This document shows positions 11,106 to 19,374 of a DNA stretch of 62,302 nt, one piece after another. Both the position numbers and the translations under genes were made by a program. The stretch lies in the NCBI GenBank assembly GCA_001580565.1, contig LRBF01000251.1, forward strand, positions 1 to 62,302. Reading direction: 5' to 3'. Source of the stretch: Caballeronia megalochromosomata (GTDB lineage: Bacteria > Pseudomonadota > Gammaproteobacteria > Burkholderiales > Burkholderiaceae). How positions within the stretch are numbered: the first letter of the stretch is position 1; every line of letters begins with the position of its first letter. The notes beneath the pieces were generated by a model. The model saw only the letters and a program-made list of their open reading frames with translations. It was not told the DNA's origin and did not search any database.

Positions 11106-12065
11106 ATGCGCGACACCATCCGGCGTTTCGAAGCGAGCATCGGGCAAGCCGTCGTGGGACAGGAAGCCGTCGTGCGGCAGATCCTGATCGCGCTGCTCGC
11201 CGATGGCCACGTGCTGCTCGAAAGCCTGCCCGGCCTCGCGAAAACGCGCACCGTGAAGGCCATCGCCGCGCGCCTCGCCGCCACGATGAAGCGCATCCAG
11301 TTCACGCCCGATCTGCTGCCGTCCGACATCACCGGCGGCGAGACGCTATTGCAATCGGGCACCGAGCGCACGCTCACGTTTCAGCCCGGCCCGATCTTCG
11401 GCAATCTGATCCTTGCGGACGAAATCAACCGCGCGCCCGCGAAAGTGCAATCCGCGTTGCTCGAAGCGATGGAAGAACGGCAGATCTCGGTCGCGGGCAA
11501 GACGCACACAATGCCCGATCTCTTTCTCGTCATGGCGACGCAGAACCCTATCGAACAGGAAGGCACGTATCCGCTGCCCGAAGCGCAGATGGACCGCTTC
11601 CTGTTGAAGGTCCTGATCACATATCCGTCGCCACAGAGCGAGTGCGAGATGCTGCGTCTGTTGCGGCGTGAAACCGAAGGGGAGAAGACGAGCTTCGCCG
11701 TGCTTTCGCAGGAAGAGGTGTTCGCCGCGCGCGAGGCCGCGCGGCGCGTGAACGTGGCGAGCGCCATCGATGAATACATCGTGTCGCTGGTGAATGCGAC
11801 GCGGCATGGCGCAACCATCGACGCCGATCTCGGCAAATGGATCGACGTGGGCGCGAGTCCGCGCGGCGCGATCGGGCTGGATCGCGCGAGCCGCGTGCAT
11901 GCATGGCTCGACGAGCGCGAGTTCGTCACGCCCGACGATGTGCGCGCGGTCATTCATCCGGTGCTGCGTCATCGTTTGCTGCTGTCGTATGACGCGAACG
12001 CGGACAATGTCAGCGCGGACACGGTTATCGATCGACTGGTGGAGAAAGTGGCCGTACCCGCGTAA
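11106..12065 (+). CDS. MoxR-family AAA+ ATPase
   Basis: A 319-residue AAA+ ATPase of the MoxR group. Walker A reads LPGLAKTR at residues 41-48 and Walker B LILADEINRAP at about 101-111; the sensor segment ATQNPIEQEGTYPLPEAQMDRF is also typical. MoxR proteins act as chaperone-like ATPases that help assemble or activate VWA-domain partners. Those partners are encoded directly downstream (DUF58, two VWA proteins), so this is the first gene of a six-gene operon. The DUF58 gene starts 19 bases after its stop. The complex's target in this organism is unknown. Confidence 0.92.
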   Translation: MRDTIRRFEASIGQAVVGQEAVVRQILIALLADGHVLLESLPGLAKTRTVKAIAARLAATMKRIQFTPDLLPSDITGGETLLQSGTERTLTFQPGPIFGNLILADEINRAPAKVQSALLEAMEERQISVAGKTHTMPDLFLVMATQNPIEQEGTYPLPEAQMDRFLLKVLITYPSPQSECEMLRLLRRETEGEKTSFAVLSQEEVFAAREAARRVNVASAIDEYIVSLVNATRHGATIDADLGKWIDVGASPRGAIGLDRASRVHAWLDEREFVTPDDVRAVIHPVLRHRLLLSYDANADNVSADTVIDRLVEKVAVPA

Positions 12066-12084
12066 TTGCAGAAGGAATGGTTCG

Positions 12085-13047
12085 ATGATCGCAAGCGCAG
12101 AGGATCCGACCGGAAGCGTGTATGTCGATGCCGCGCATCTCGCGCGGCTCGAATTCCGCGCGCGTGGTCTGAGCTTTCTCGCGCCCGCGCCGGTGTCGAG
12201 CATTCTGTCGGGCAGGCATGCTTCGCGCATGCGTGGGCGCGGACTCAACTTCGAGGAGTTGCGTGGCTATCTGCCTGGCGACGATATCCGTCATCTCGAC
12301 TGGCGCGTGACGCTGCGCACCGGCAAGCCGCATGTGCGCGTGTACACCGAGGAACGCGACCGCCCCTTGCTCGTGATGGTCGATCAGCGCATGAGCATGT
12401 TCTTCGGATCGAGCCGCGCGTTCAAGTCGGTGGTCGCGGCTGAAGCGGCCGCGCTCGCCGTGTGGATGGGTTTCACGGCGGGCGATCGCGTGGGCGGCGT
12501 CGTCTTCGGCGATGACGAGATCGTGCGCGTGCGGCCCTTGCGCAGCAGAACGCGCATCGAAATGCTGTTCGGTGCGATCGGGCGCATGAATCGCGCGCTC
12601 GCCGCCGACAGTCCCGCGCGCACGAACTACGCGCAGCTCAACGCCGCGCTCGAAGGCGTGCTGCAGATCGCGGGACACGATTTTCTCGTGTGCATCGTGA
12701 GCGACTTCGCGGGCGCCGACGAACGCACGCGGCAACTCCTGCGCCAGCTCGCGGCGCATAACGATGTGATCGCCGCGCTCGTCTTCGATCCGATGTGGCA
12801 GCGCATGCCCGAGCATCGCGCGCTCGTCGTGAGCGAAGGGCGCTTGCAGGTCGAATTGCGCATCGAGAACGAGCGCGTGCGCGCGCCGCTCGCGAGTCTC
12901 TTCAAGGGACGCGCCGCCGAAATAGCGGACTTGCTGCGCGCGAGCGGCGTGCCGTTGATGGCCTTGTCGACGGCGGAACCGGTCGTCGATCAGGTGCGCA
13001 GGCTGTTCGGCGAGCGTCCGCGTCATGCGCCGGGAAGCGGCCTATGA
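12085..13047 (+). CDS. DUF58 domain-containing protein
   Basis: A 320-residue DUF58 protein. The diagnostic segment GRGLNFEELRGYLPGDDIRHLDWRVTLRTGKPHVR is present (given here only as position, about residues 51-85), with key residues Asp-Asp-Ile-Arg and Asp-Trp-Arg. The later part resembles a VWA-like fold that begins LLVMVDQRMSM. ATG 12085 is preceded by AGAAGGA eight bases upstream, which fixes the start although the frame opens at 11794. No strong membrane segment is visible. DUF58 proteins regularly sit between MoxR and VWA genes. Its stop overlaps the next start as ATGA. Confidence 0.85.
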   Translation: MIASAEDPTGSVYVDAAHLARLEFRARGLSFLAPAPVSSILSGRHASRMRGRGLNFEELRGYLPGDDIRHLDWRVTLRTGKPHVRVYTEERDRPLLVMVDQRMSMFFGSSRAFKSVVAAEAAALAVWMGFTAGDRVGGVVFGDDEIVRVRPLRSRTRIEMLFGAIGRMNRALAADSPARTNYAQLNAALEGVLQIAGHDFLVCIVSDFAGADERTRQLLRQLAAHNDVIAALVFDPMWQRMPEHRALVVSEGRLQVELRIENERVRAPLASLFKGRAAEIADLLRASGVPLMALSTAEPVVDQVRRLFGERPRHAPGSGL

Positions 13048-13559
13048 GCGACGCGCTCGTTCCTCACGACACGCCCGCCGCGTTGCAATCGCTGCGTGAG
13101 CTACCCTTGCCCGCGCCGGTTTCCTATGCGCCGCAGACCATCGGCTGGGTGTTCGTCGCGGTGCTGCTCGTCGCCATTGCGCTCGTGGCCGCATGGCTCG
13201 CGTGGCGGGCGCACGAGCGCTCGCGCTATCGTCGCGAGGCGCTTGCGGAACTCGCGCGCATCGAAACGAAGCTCGGCGAAAAAGCCACGCGCGCATCGGC
13301 GCTTGCCGAGATCGCACCGCTCATCAAACGCACGGCGCTCGCGGCAGCGCCCCGCGAACACGTTGCCGCGTTGAGCGGCCCGTCATGGCTCGCCTATCTG
13401 AAGAAGACGCACGGCGCGTTCGACGACGAAAGCGGCGCGTTGCTCTATACGGCAAGCTATGCGCCGCGCGAGCGTCTCGCGGGCATCACGCAGCAACAGG
13501 CGCAACGGCTGGTGCAAGCCGCGCGCGACTGGATCGGACATCATCATGTGGAAGTTTGA
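13044..13559 (+). CDS. DUF4381 domain-containing membrane protein
   Basis: A 171-residue protein with one strong membrane segment (about residues 34-54, TIGWVFVAVLLVAIALVAAW) followed by a charged helical domain. Length, topology and place in the operon match DUF4381 proteins. The start overlaps the DUF58 stop (ATGA at 13044-13047) and its end overlaps the next gene by 14 bases, so translation is probably coupled through the operon. No catalytic motif is seen. It most likely forms part of the MoxR-VWA membrane complex, an inference from context. Confidence 0.8.
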   Translation: MSDALVPHDTPAALQSLRELPLPAPVSYAPQTIGWVFVAVLLVAIALVAAWLAWRAHERSRYRREALAELARIETKLGEKATRASALAEIAPLIKRTALAAAPREHVAALSGPSWLAYLKKTHGAFDDESGALLYTASYAPRERLAGITQQQAQRLVQAARDWIGHHHVEV

Positions 13560-14565
13560 GTTTCCGTGGATGTTCTTGCTCCTGCCGCTGCCCGCGCTCG
13601 TGTGGTGGCTCGTGCCGGCGTATCGCACGACGGCCTCCGCAGTGCGCATGCCGTTCTTTCAGGAAATGGCCGAAGCCGCCGGAGAAAAGCCCGCGCCCGG
13701 CGGCGTGCGCCTGCGCAGCAACTGGCTGCAACGCGTGCTGATGCCGCTGCTCTGGATTTTGCTGCTGGTCGCGGCGGCGCGGCCCGTGTTCGTCGAGGCG
13801 CCCGTGACGCGCGACATGCCGGCGCGCGACCTGCTGCTCGCGATCGACCTTTCGCAATCGATGAGCGAGCGTGATTTCATCGACACCGCAACGAACGGGC
13901 GCATGGATCGACTGAGTGCGGTGAAGCGTGTGGTCGCGGAATTCATCGCGAAACGCAAGGGCGATCGCATCGGTCTCGTGGTGTTCGGCGATGCCGCTTA
14001 TCCGCAAGCGCCGCTCACGCTCGATCACGACAGCGTGCTGATGTTGCTCGACTCGATGCGCATCGGCATGGCGGGACCGCGCACGGCGATCGGCGATGCG
14101 ATCGGTCTCTCGGTAAAGCTGATGGAGAGTACGCCCGCGCAGGAAAAGGTGCTCGTGCTGCTCACGGACGGCAACGACACCGCGAGCGCGATTCCACCCG
14201 AGCAGGCGGCGCGCATCGCGAAGCGGCATGGCATCGTGGTGCATACGATCGGCATCGGCGATCCGGACACGCAAGGCGAGGACAAGGTCGATCTCGACGC
14301 GCTCGCGCGCATCGCCGGCACGACGGGCGGCAGCGCGTTTCGTGCGCTCGGCCGCGAGCAGGATCTCGCCGCGGTCTATTCGGCCATCGACAAGATGACG
14401 CCGGAGAAGATCAAGCGCGAGATTTACCGTCCGCAGCGCGAGTTTTACTGGGTGCCGCTCGCGCTTGCCGTGTCGGTCTTCACGCTCTATCACGTGCTCG
14501 CTTATCTCATCGCGTTGCTGCGCGCACCGCGCCGCGCGACGCCGGTGCAAGAGGCAGAGGCCTGA
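13546..14565 (+). CDS. VWA domain membrane protein (BatA-like)
   Basis: A 339-residue protein with the BatA layout: two N-terminal membrane segments (about 7-26 and 61-80), a von Willebrand factor A domain (about 95-300), and a final membrane segment (about 312-330). The metal-ion-dependent adhesion site is complete, DLSQS at residues 101-105, and a second part of the site appears around TDGNDT. ATG 13546 is chosen because WKFEFPWMFLLLPLP is the normal opening of this family; it overlaps the preceding gene by 14 bases. It is a likely MoxR client on the membrane. Confidence 0.88.
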   Translation: MWKFEFPWMFLLLPLPALVWWLVPAYRTTASAVRMPFFQEMAEAAGEKPAPGGVRLRSNWLQRVLMPLLWILLLVAAARPVFVEAPVTRDMPARDLLLAIDLSQSMSERDFIDTATNGRMDRLSAVKRVVAEFIAKRKGDRIGLVVFGDAAYPQAPLTLDHDSVLMLLDSMRIGMAGPRTAIGDAIGLSVKLMESTPAQEKVLVLLTDGNDTASAIPPEQAARIAKRHGIVVHTIGIGDPDTQGEDKVDLDALARIAGTTGGSAFRALGREQDLAAVYSAIDKMTPEKIKREIYRPQREFYWVPLALAVSVFTLYHVLAYLIALLRAPRRATPVQEAEA

Positions 14566-14566
14566 C

Positions 14567-16147
14567 ATGGCCATCGACCTGACCGCGTTCCATTTTCTGC
14601 GGCCGCTCTGGCTTCTGCTGCTGATACCCGCCGCGCTGCTGCCCTTCGTCTGGCTGCGGCGCAACGACATGCGCGCGCGCTGGCGCGATATCATCGCGCC
14701 GCATTTGCTGGAGCATCTGATCGTCGGCGACAAGACGCGTGCTCGCGTGCAGCCGGTGCATATCTTGTCCGCGTTGATCGCGCTCGGCGCGATCTCCGTC
14801 GCGGGACCGACGTGGGAGCAGGAGCGTCCGCCGTTCGATCAGGACAAGGCGCCGCTCGTCGTCGTACTGGAACTCGCGCGTTCGATGGATGCGTCCGATA
14901 TCGCCCCGACACGCATCGAACGCGCGAAGCAGAAGGTGCTCGATCTCGCGGCGGCGAGAAAGGGCGCGCGCACGGGACTGGTCGTGTTCGCATCGAGCGC
15001 GCATCTCGTCGTGCCGCCCACGGAAGATCCGGCCATGCTCGAACTCTATGTACCCGCGCTTGCGCCGGAACTCATGCCGCGCGATGGCAGGAACGCGGCG
15101 GCGGGTCTCGCGATTGCCGAGCGCATGCTGCAAAAGGACGAAGCGGCCGGCACGATCGTCTTCATGAGCGATGGCTTCGACGAAAGCCGCAGCGACGAGT
15201 TTTTGCGCTTGGCGAAGGCATCGAAGCATCAGTTGCTATGGCTCGCGATCGGCACGGAGAACGGCGGTCCCATACGGCGGGCGAACGGCGAGATCGCCGT
15301 AGACGACGCAGGCCATCCGGTCACCGGCACATTCGACGCCGCGGCGATCCGCAAGATCACGCAGGCGGCGTCGATACCGCTCGCGAGCGTGCGCCCCGAT
15401 GACGACGATATCGAATGGGTTCAGCGTCGGGCGCAGGTCTATCTGGAAGCAGCGCAGGAGTCGAAGATCGTGCCTCGCTGGAAGGAGACGGGTTACTGGC
15501 TGATGTTGCCGATTCTCCTGATCGCCTTATATGGCTTCAGACGCGGCTGGACGGTGAAGTGGCTGCCGGTCGTCTTGATTGCGCTTGCAACTGCGAGCGT
15601 GCCGAACGCGGCTCGCGCAGCATCGTTCGAGTGGCTCGATCTGTTCGCGACGCACGATCAGCAAGGACGCTGGCACTTCGAACATGGCGACTACAAGCGC
15701 GCCGCGCAACGCTTCGACGACCTCATGTGGAAGGGGCGCGCGCAATATCTCGCGGGCGACTATCCGGATGCGCTCGAAACCTTCTCGCGAATGAATACGG
15801 CGGAGGCGTATTTCTATATCGGAAACACACTCGCGCATATGAAGGATTACGAGGGCGCGATGAAGGCCTACGACAACGCACTCGCCCTGCGCGCCGAATT
15901 CGCCGAGGCGCGCGCGAACCGCGATCTGGTGCAGAAGCTCATCAAGGACGAGAAGGGCGATAGCGACGAATCGACCACCGTGAAGCCGGATCAGATCGAC
16001 GTTCAAAAGACGAAGAGCAAGGACGGCAAGCAGGTGCTCGTTCAGGGACAGCGTCCATCGGAAGAAGCATGGATGCGCAATCTGAATACGTCACCGGCGG
16101 CATTTCTGCATCAGCGCTTTGCACAGGAAGCCGGAGGCGGACCATGA
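14567..16147 (+). CDS. VWA and TPR domain membrane protein (BatB/BatC-like fusion)
   Basis: A 526-residue protein that combines the BatB and BatC functions. Two N-terminal hydrophobic segments (about 11-30 and 63-80) lead into a VWA domain (about 95-290), then two membrane segments (about 306-348) and a TPR-rich tail (about 360-460, including FYIGNTLAHMKDYEGAM). The adhesion-site motif is unusual: where DxSxS is expected the sequence reads ELARS at residues 102-106, so the first Asp is Glu and the first Ser is Ala. It may bind metal weakly or not at all. The gene starts one base after the previous stop. Confidence 0.85.
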   Translation: MAIDLTAFHFLRPLWLLLLIPAALLPFVWLRRNDMRARWRDIIAPHLLEHLIVGDKTRARVQPVHILSALIALGAISVAGPTWEQERPPFDQDKAPLVVVLELARSMDASDIAPTRIERAKQKVLDLAAARKGARTGLVVFASSAHLVVPPTEDPAMLELYVPALAPELMPRDGRNAAAGLAIAERMLQKDEAAGTIVFMSDGFDESRSDEFLRLAKASKHQLLWLAIGTENGGPIRRANGEIAVDDAGHPVTGTFDAAAIRKITQAASIPLASVRPDDDDIEWVQRRAQVYLEAAQESKIVPRWKETGYWLMLPILLIALYGFRRGWTVKWLPVVLIALATASVPNAARAASFEWLDLFATHDQQGRWHFEHGDYKRAAQRFDDLMWKGRAQYLAGDYPDALETFSRMNTAEAYFYIGNTLAHMKDYEGAMKAYDNALALRAEFAEARANRDLVQKLIKDEKGDSDESTTVKPDQIDVQKTKSKDGKQVLVQGQRPSEEAWMRNLNTSPAAFLHQRFAQEAGGGP

Positions 16148-17457
16148 TGCGCCGCTTCGTGGCGGTGATCTGTGTGTGGTTCGCGTGCGCATGCGCCTTG
16201 GCCGACGAAGCCCCGCGCACGATGCTGCGCGCGCATCTCGAACCATCGGGGCAGGTGGTCGCGGGCAGCGCGGTCAAGCTCGTCGTCGATGCACTCACGA
16301 CGACCTGGTTCACCGCCGCACCCGACTGGCCCATGTTCGAGATTCACGATGCATTCGTCACGCTGCCCGATGAAAACGCGCTCAACTTCAACGAGACAAT
16401 CGACGGCGTGCGATGGTTCGGCGTGAGCCGCGTGTATCGTATCGTGCCACGCACGTCAGGCGCGTTCGATGTGCCCGCGCTCGGCATCACGCTGCATCCG
16501 GGCGGCATGGATACGCCCGTCACGCAGCAGACTACGCCATTGAAATTCAGCGCCACGCTGCCGCCAGGCGCGGAAGGCATGGCCACGTTTTTTCCCGCTC
16601 CCGGTCTCACGGCGACACAGCGCATCGAGCCGCGTGACGGCAAGCTCGAAGTGGGTGGCACGGTGACGCGCATCGTCACGCAGCACGCCGATGCGACCGA
16701 GTCGATGCTGATCGCGCCGGTTCAGTTCGACGATGTGCAAGGCTTGCGGCGCTACCCGAAACCGCCCGCGACCCGCAATATCTCCGACGATCGAACGGGG
16801 CTCGTCGCGGGCGAGCGGACCGACACGGTCACGTATGTCGTGAACAGGCGCGGACGCTATGCGCTGCCGTCGATCGACATCGAATGGTGGAACACGTCGA
16901 CGCAGCGGCGCGAAACGATTCATCTGCCCGCGGTGAGCTTCACGGCGCGCGCGGCGCACGAAAAGCCGCTATGGGCGATTCCCGCCGATGCGCTCGCCGG
17001 CGCGGCGCGTCATACGGTGATCTTCCTGAATGCGCGCGACATCGTGTATGCGTGCGTCCTGCTCGTTTGCATCGCGGCCGGTGTGGGGTTCTATCCGCGC
17101 CTGCGTGCATGGCTCGATCGTTCGATGCGCTGGCTGGCGGCCGAGCGCAAGAAGCGATCGGAAGGCGAATTTGCCGCGTGGCGCGCATTGAAGCACGCGC
17201 TCGATTCCGGCATGATGCGTCGCGTGATTCCGGCGCTTTATCGATGGATGGATGCGAGTCCGCGCTTCAGGCATCCCGCGCGGCTCGATGAACTCGCGGA
17301 ACCCGAACTCAGGGATCTCGCCAAAGCCGTCGAAACGCATTATCAAAACGCGGACACAGCGCAAAGCCGCGTGCAGATGAAACTGCATCGATGGACACGG
17401 CGTGGGCGTTCGCGTCGCGCGAGGAGTCCGGCGCTGCCGCCGCTCAATGAAGGATGA
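16144..17457 (+). CDS. BatD-like membrane protein
   Basis: A 437-residue protein starting at 16144 (overlapping the previous stop by four bases) with a signal peptide (MMRRFVAVICVWFACACALA). The exported part is beta-rich, with segments such as FGVSRVYRIVPRTSGAFDVPALGITLHPGG that match BatD proteins. A membrane segment near residues 300-320 (VYACVLLVCIAAGVGFY) precedes a basic cytoplasmic tail. BatD usually accompanies BatA/BatB and MoxR. This is the last gene of the overlapping operon. The tail is rich in Arg and Trp, of unknown meaning. Confidence 0.82.
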   Translation: MMRRFVAVICVWFACACALADEAPRTMLRAHLEPSGQVVAGSAVKLVVDALTTTWFTAAPDWPMFEIHDAFVTLPDENALNFNETIDGVRWFGVSRVYRIVPRTSGAFDVPALGITLHPGGMDTPVTQQTTPLKFSATLPPGAEGMATFFPAPGLTATQRIEPRDGKLEVGGTVTRIVTQHADATESMLIAPVQFDDVQGLRRYPKPPATRNISDDRTGLVAGERTDTVTYVVNRRGRYALPSIDIEWWNTSTQRRETIHLPAVSFTARAAHEKPLWAIPADALAGAARHTVIFLNARDIVYACVLLVCIAAGVGFYPRLRAWLDRSMRWLAAERKKRSEGEFAAWRALKHALDSGMMRRVIPALYRWMDASPRFRHPARLDELAEPELRDLAKAVETHYQNADTAQSRVQMKLHRWTRRGRSRRARSPALPPLNEG

Positions 17458-17494
17458 AACACGCCCTTCGACCAACTACAAAGGGAACATGGCC

Positions 17495-18580
17495 ATGACC
17501 CGTCTGACTCGAAAGATCGCTTGCCTCTTCGCGCTGGCGTTGCTCTCCACGTCGCTCGCGCTTGCGTGCACGCGCGCACTGTATGTCGGCGACAAGGGCC
17601 TCGTGATAACGGGCCGCACCATGGACTGGTCCGAAGACATGCGCTCGAATCTCTGGGTGATGCCCGCGGGCATCGAACGTGATGGCAATGCCGGGCCGCG
17701 ATCGATCAAATGGAAATCGAAGTACGGCAGCGTGGTGGTGTCGGGTTATGAAATCGGCACCGTGGATGGCATGAACGAGCGCGGGCTCGTCGCCAATGCG
17801 CTCTATCTCGCGGAAACAGATTACGGCAAGCCCGACCCGAAGCGCGATCCGATGTCGATCAGCCTGTGGGCGCAATACGCGCTCGATAACTTCGCGACCG
17901 TCGGCCAGGCGGTGTATGTGCTTTCGCGCGAGCCGTTCCAGATCATCGCGCCGCCGCTGCCCAACGGCAAGCCGCTGACCATTCATCTCTCGCTCTCGGA
18001 CGCGCGCGGCGATTCGGCCATCTTCGAATACATCAATGGCAAGCTCATCATTCATCAGGGCAGGAAGTACAAGGTGATGACGAACTCGCCGATCTACGAT
18101 GAACAGCTTGCCATCGACACCTACTGGAGGAGCGTCGGCGGACTGGGCTTTTTGCCGGGCACGAACCGCGCGGCGGACCGCTTCGTGCGCACGTCCTTTC
18201 TGCTCGATGCGATTCCGAAGCAGGCCGATCCGAACTACATGGCGGGCGTGCCGCAGCAGTCGTATGCGTTTCAGGCGGTGGCGAGCGTGATGAGCCTGAT
18301 GCGTTCGGTGAGCGTGCCGCTCGGCATCAGCGCGCCGGAGCAGCCGAATCTTTCGTCGACGATATGGCGCACGGTGTCGGACCAGCAGAACATGATCTAT
18401 TACTTCGATTCGGCCACGCGGCCCGATACCTTCTGGGTGTCGCTCAAGAAGCTGAACCTGAATCCCGGCGCGCCGGTGATGAAGCTGACGATCGATGCGG
18501 GGCAGGTCTTCTCGGGCGAGACAGCGGGTAGTTTCGTCGCCACGCAGCCGTTTGCGTTCATGCCGGCAAAGGCGCCCTGA
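17495..18580 (+). CDS. Exported linear-amide C-N hydrolase (choloylglycine/penicillin V acylase family)
   Basis: An Ntn-hydrolase of the choloylglycine hydrolase/penicillin V acylase family, about 361 residues. The signal peptide ends LALA and the next residue is Cys25, followed by TRALYVG; signal cleavage would therefore itself expose the catalytic N-terminal Cys. The family segment ITGRTMDW follows (about 38-45), carrying the Arg and Asp of the active site. ATG 17495 is preferred over 17489 because AAGGGAA at 17481-17487 is better spaced for it. It lies 37 bases after the BatD-like gene and may be in the same transcript. Possible substrates are acyl amides such as acyl-homoserine lactones, bile salts or penicillin V; this cannot be decided here. 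Confidence 0.85.
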   Translation: MTRLTRKIACLFALALLSTSLALACTRALYVGDKGLVITGRTMDWSEDMRSNLWVMPAGIERDGNAGPRSIKWKSKYGSVVVSGYEIGTVDGMNERGLVANALYLAETDYGKPDPKRDPMSISLWAQYALDNFATVGQAVYVLSREPFQIIAPPLPNGKPLTIHLSLSDARGDSAIFEYINGKLIIHQGRKYKVMTNSPIYDEQLAIDTYWRSVGGLGFLPGTNRAADRFVRTSFLLDAIPKQADPNYMAGVPQQSYAFQAVASVMSLMRSVSVPLGISAPEQPNLSSTIWRTVSDQQNMIYYFDSATRPDTFWVSLKKLNLNPGAPVMKLTIDAGQVFSGETAGSFVATQPFAFMPAKAP

Positions 18581-18668
18581 TGCGGCGTTTCCGGAACCCG
18601 ACACCAGAAACGGGGCAGCGACTTCGTCCGCGCAGGTAAAATAGCGTCCTTTTGCCCCCGGTGATCCT

Positions 18669-19364
18669 GTGCAAGGCATGAAGCGCACGGCATTCAGCGG
18701 CCCGGCGCTCGTTCGGCTGCTGGCACATTTTGCCGATCTCGACGTTCACGAACCCGCTCAATCGCTCGCGGACCGCCTGAGCCAATGGCTCGGCTGGACC
18801 GATGCGATCGCGCTCTCCACCGCGCTCGCGACCGATCCGCCCGCCATCGCCGGCGCGCGATCCGTCCCCCGCGACGTGGAAGAAGAGTGTGCGCGCGTGC
18901 GGACCTCGCTCGCCGGCGCGTTTGCGCGCGAGGAAGCGGCCGCGCGCCGCAGGCATCGTGCGCCCGTGCAAGCGCCGCCGGACGATCAACCGGTCGATTT
19001 TGCGGATTTTCGCCAGCGCTATGTGTCGCTGCAACAGGCGATGGAATCCGACATCGGCGCGCTGCGCACGCGTTTGAGATCGATGCTCGCGGCGCGATCG
19101 CCGGACATGGCGCGCCTCGCCGTCGTCGATGCCGTCATGGAACAGGCTTTGAGCGCGCGCGAGCGCAGTCTCTTCGCCAGCGTGCCCACGCTGCTCGGCA
19201 AGCATTTCGAGCGCCTGAAGCGCGCTCATGTTGCTGCTGAAGGATCGTCGGCACATGCATGGCTCGACGTGTTTCGCAAGGATCTGCAAAGCGTGTTGCT
19301 GGCCGAACTGGATGTTCGTTTTCAACCGATCGAAGGCTTGCTCGCGGCTCTTCGCCCCCGCTAA
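18669..19364 (+). CDS. DUF3348 domain-containing protein
   Basis: A 231-residue soluble, mainly helical protein that I recognise as DUF3348 by sequence character and by its constant neighbours DUF802, OmpA and DUF2894. It has no signal or membrane segment. Residues about 105-175 (FRQRYVSLQQAMESDIGALRTRL) look like a helical pair. The GTG at 18669 and the ATG at 18678 are both possible starts; neither has a decisive ribosome site. The DUF802 gene follows after 10 bases, so this is probably the first gene of a four-gene operon. It is a candidate cytoplasmic partner of the stator-like complex; function unknown. Confidence 0.75.
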   Translation: MQGMKRTAFSGPALVRLLAHFADLDVHEPAQSLADRLSQWLGWTDAIALSTALATDPPAIAGARSVPRDVEEECARVRTSLAGAFAREEAAARRRHRAPVQAPPDDQPVDFADFRQRYVSLQQAMESDIGALRTRLRSMLAARSPDMARLAVVDAVMEQALSARERSLFASVPTLLGKHFERLKRAHVAAEGSSAHAWLDVFRKDLQSVLLAELDVRFQPIEGLLAALRPR

Positions 19365-19374
19365 CTGGCTCGCT

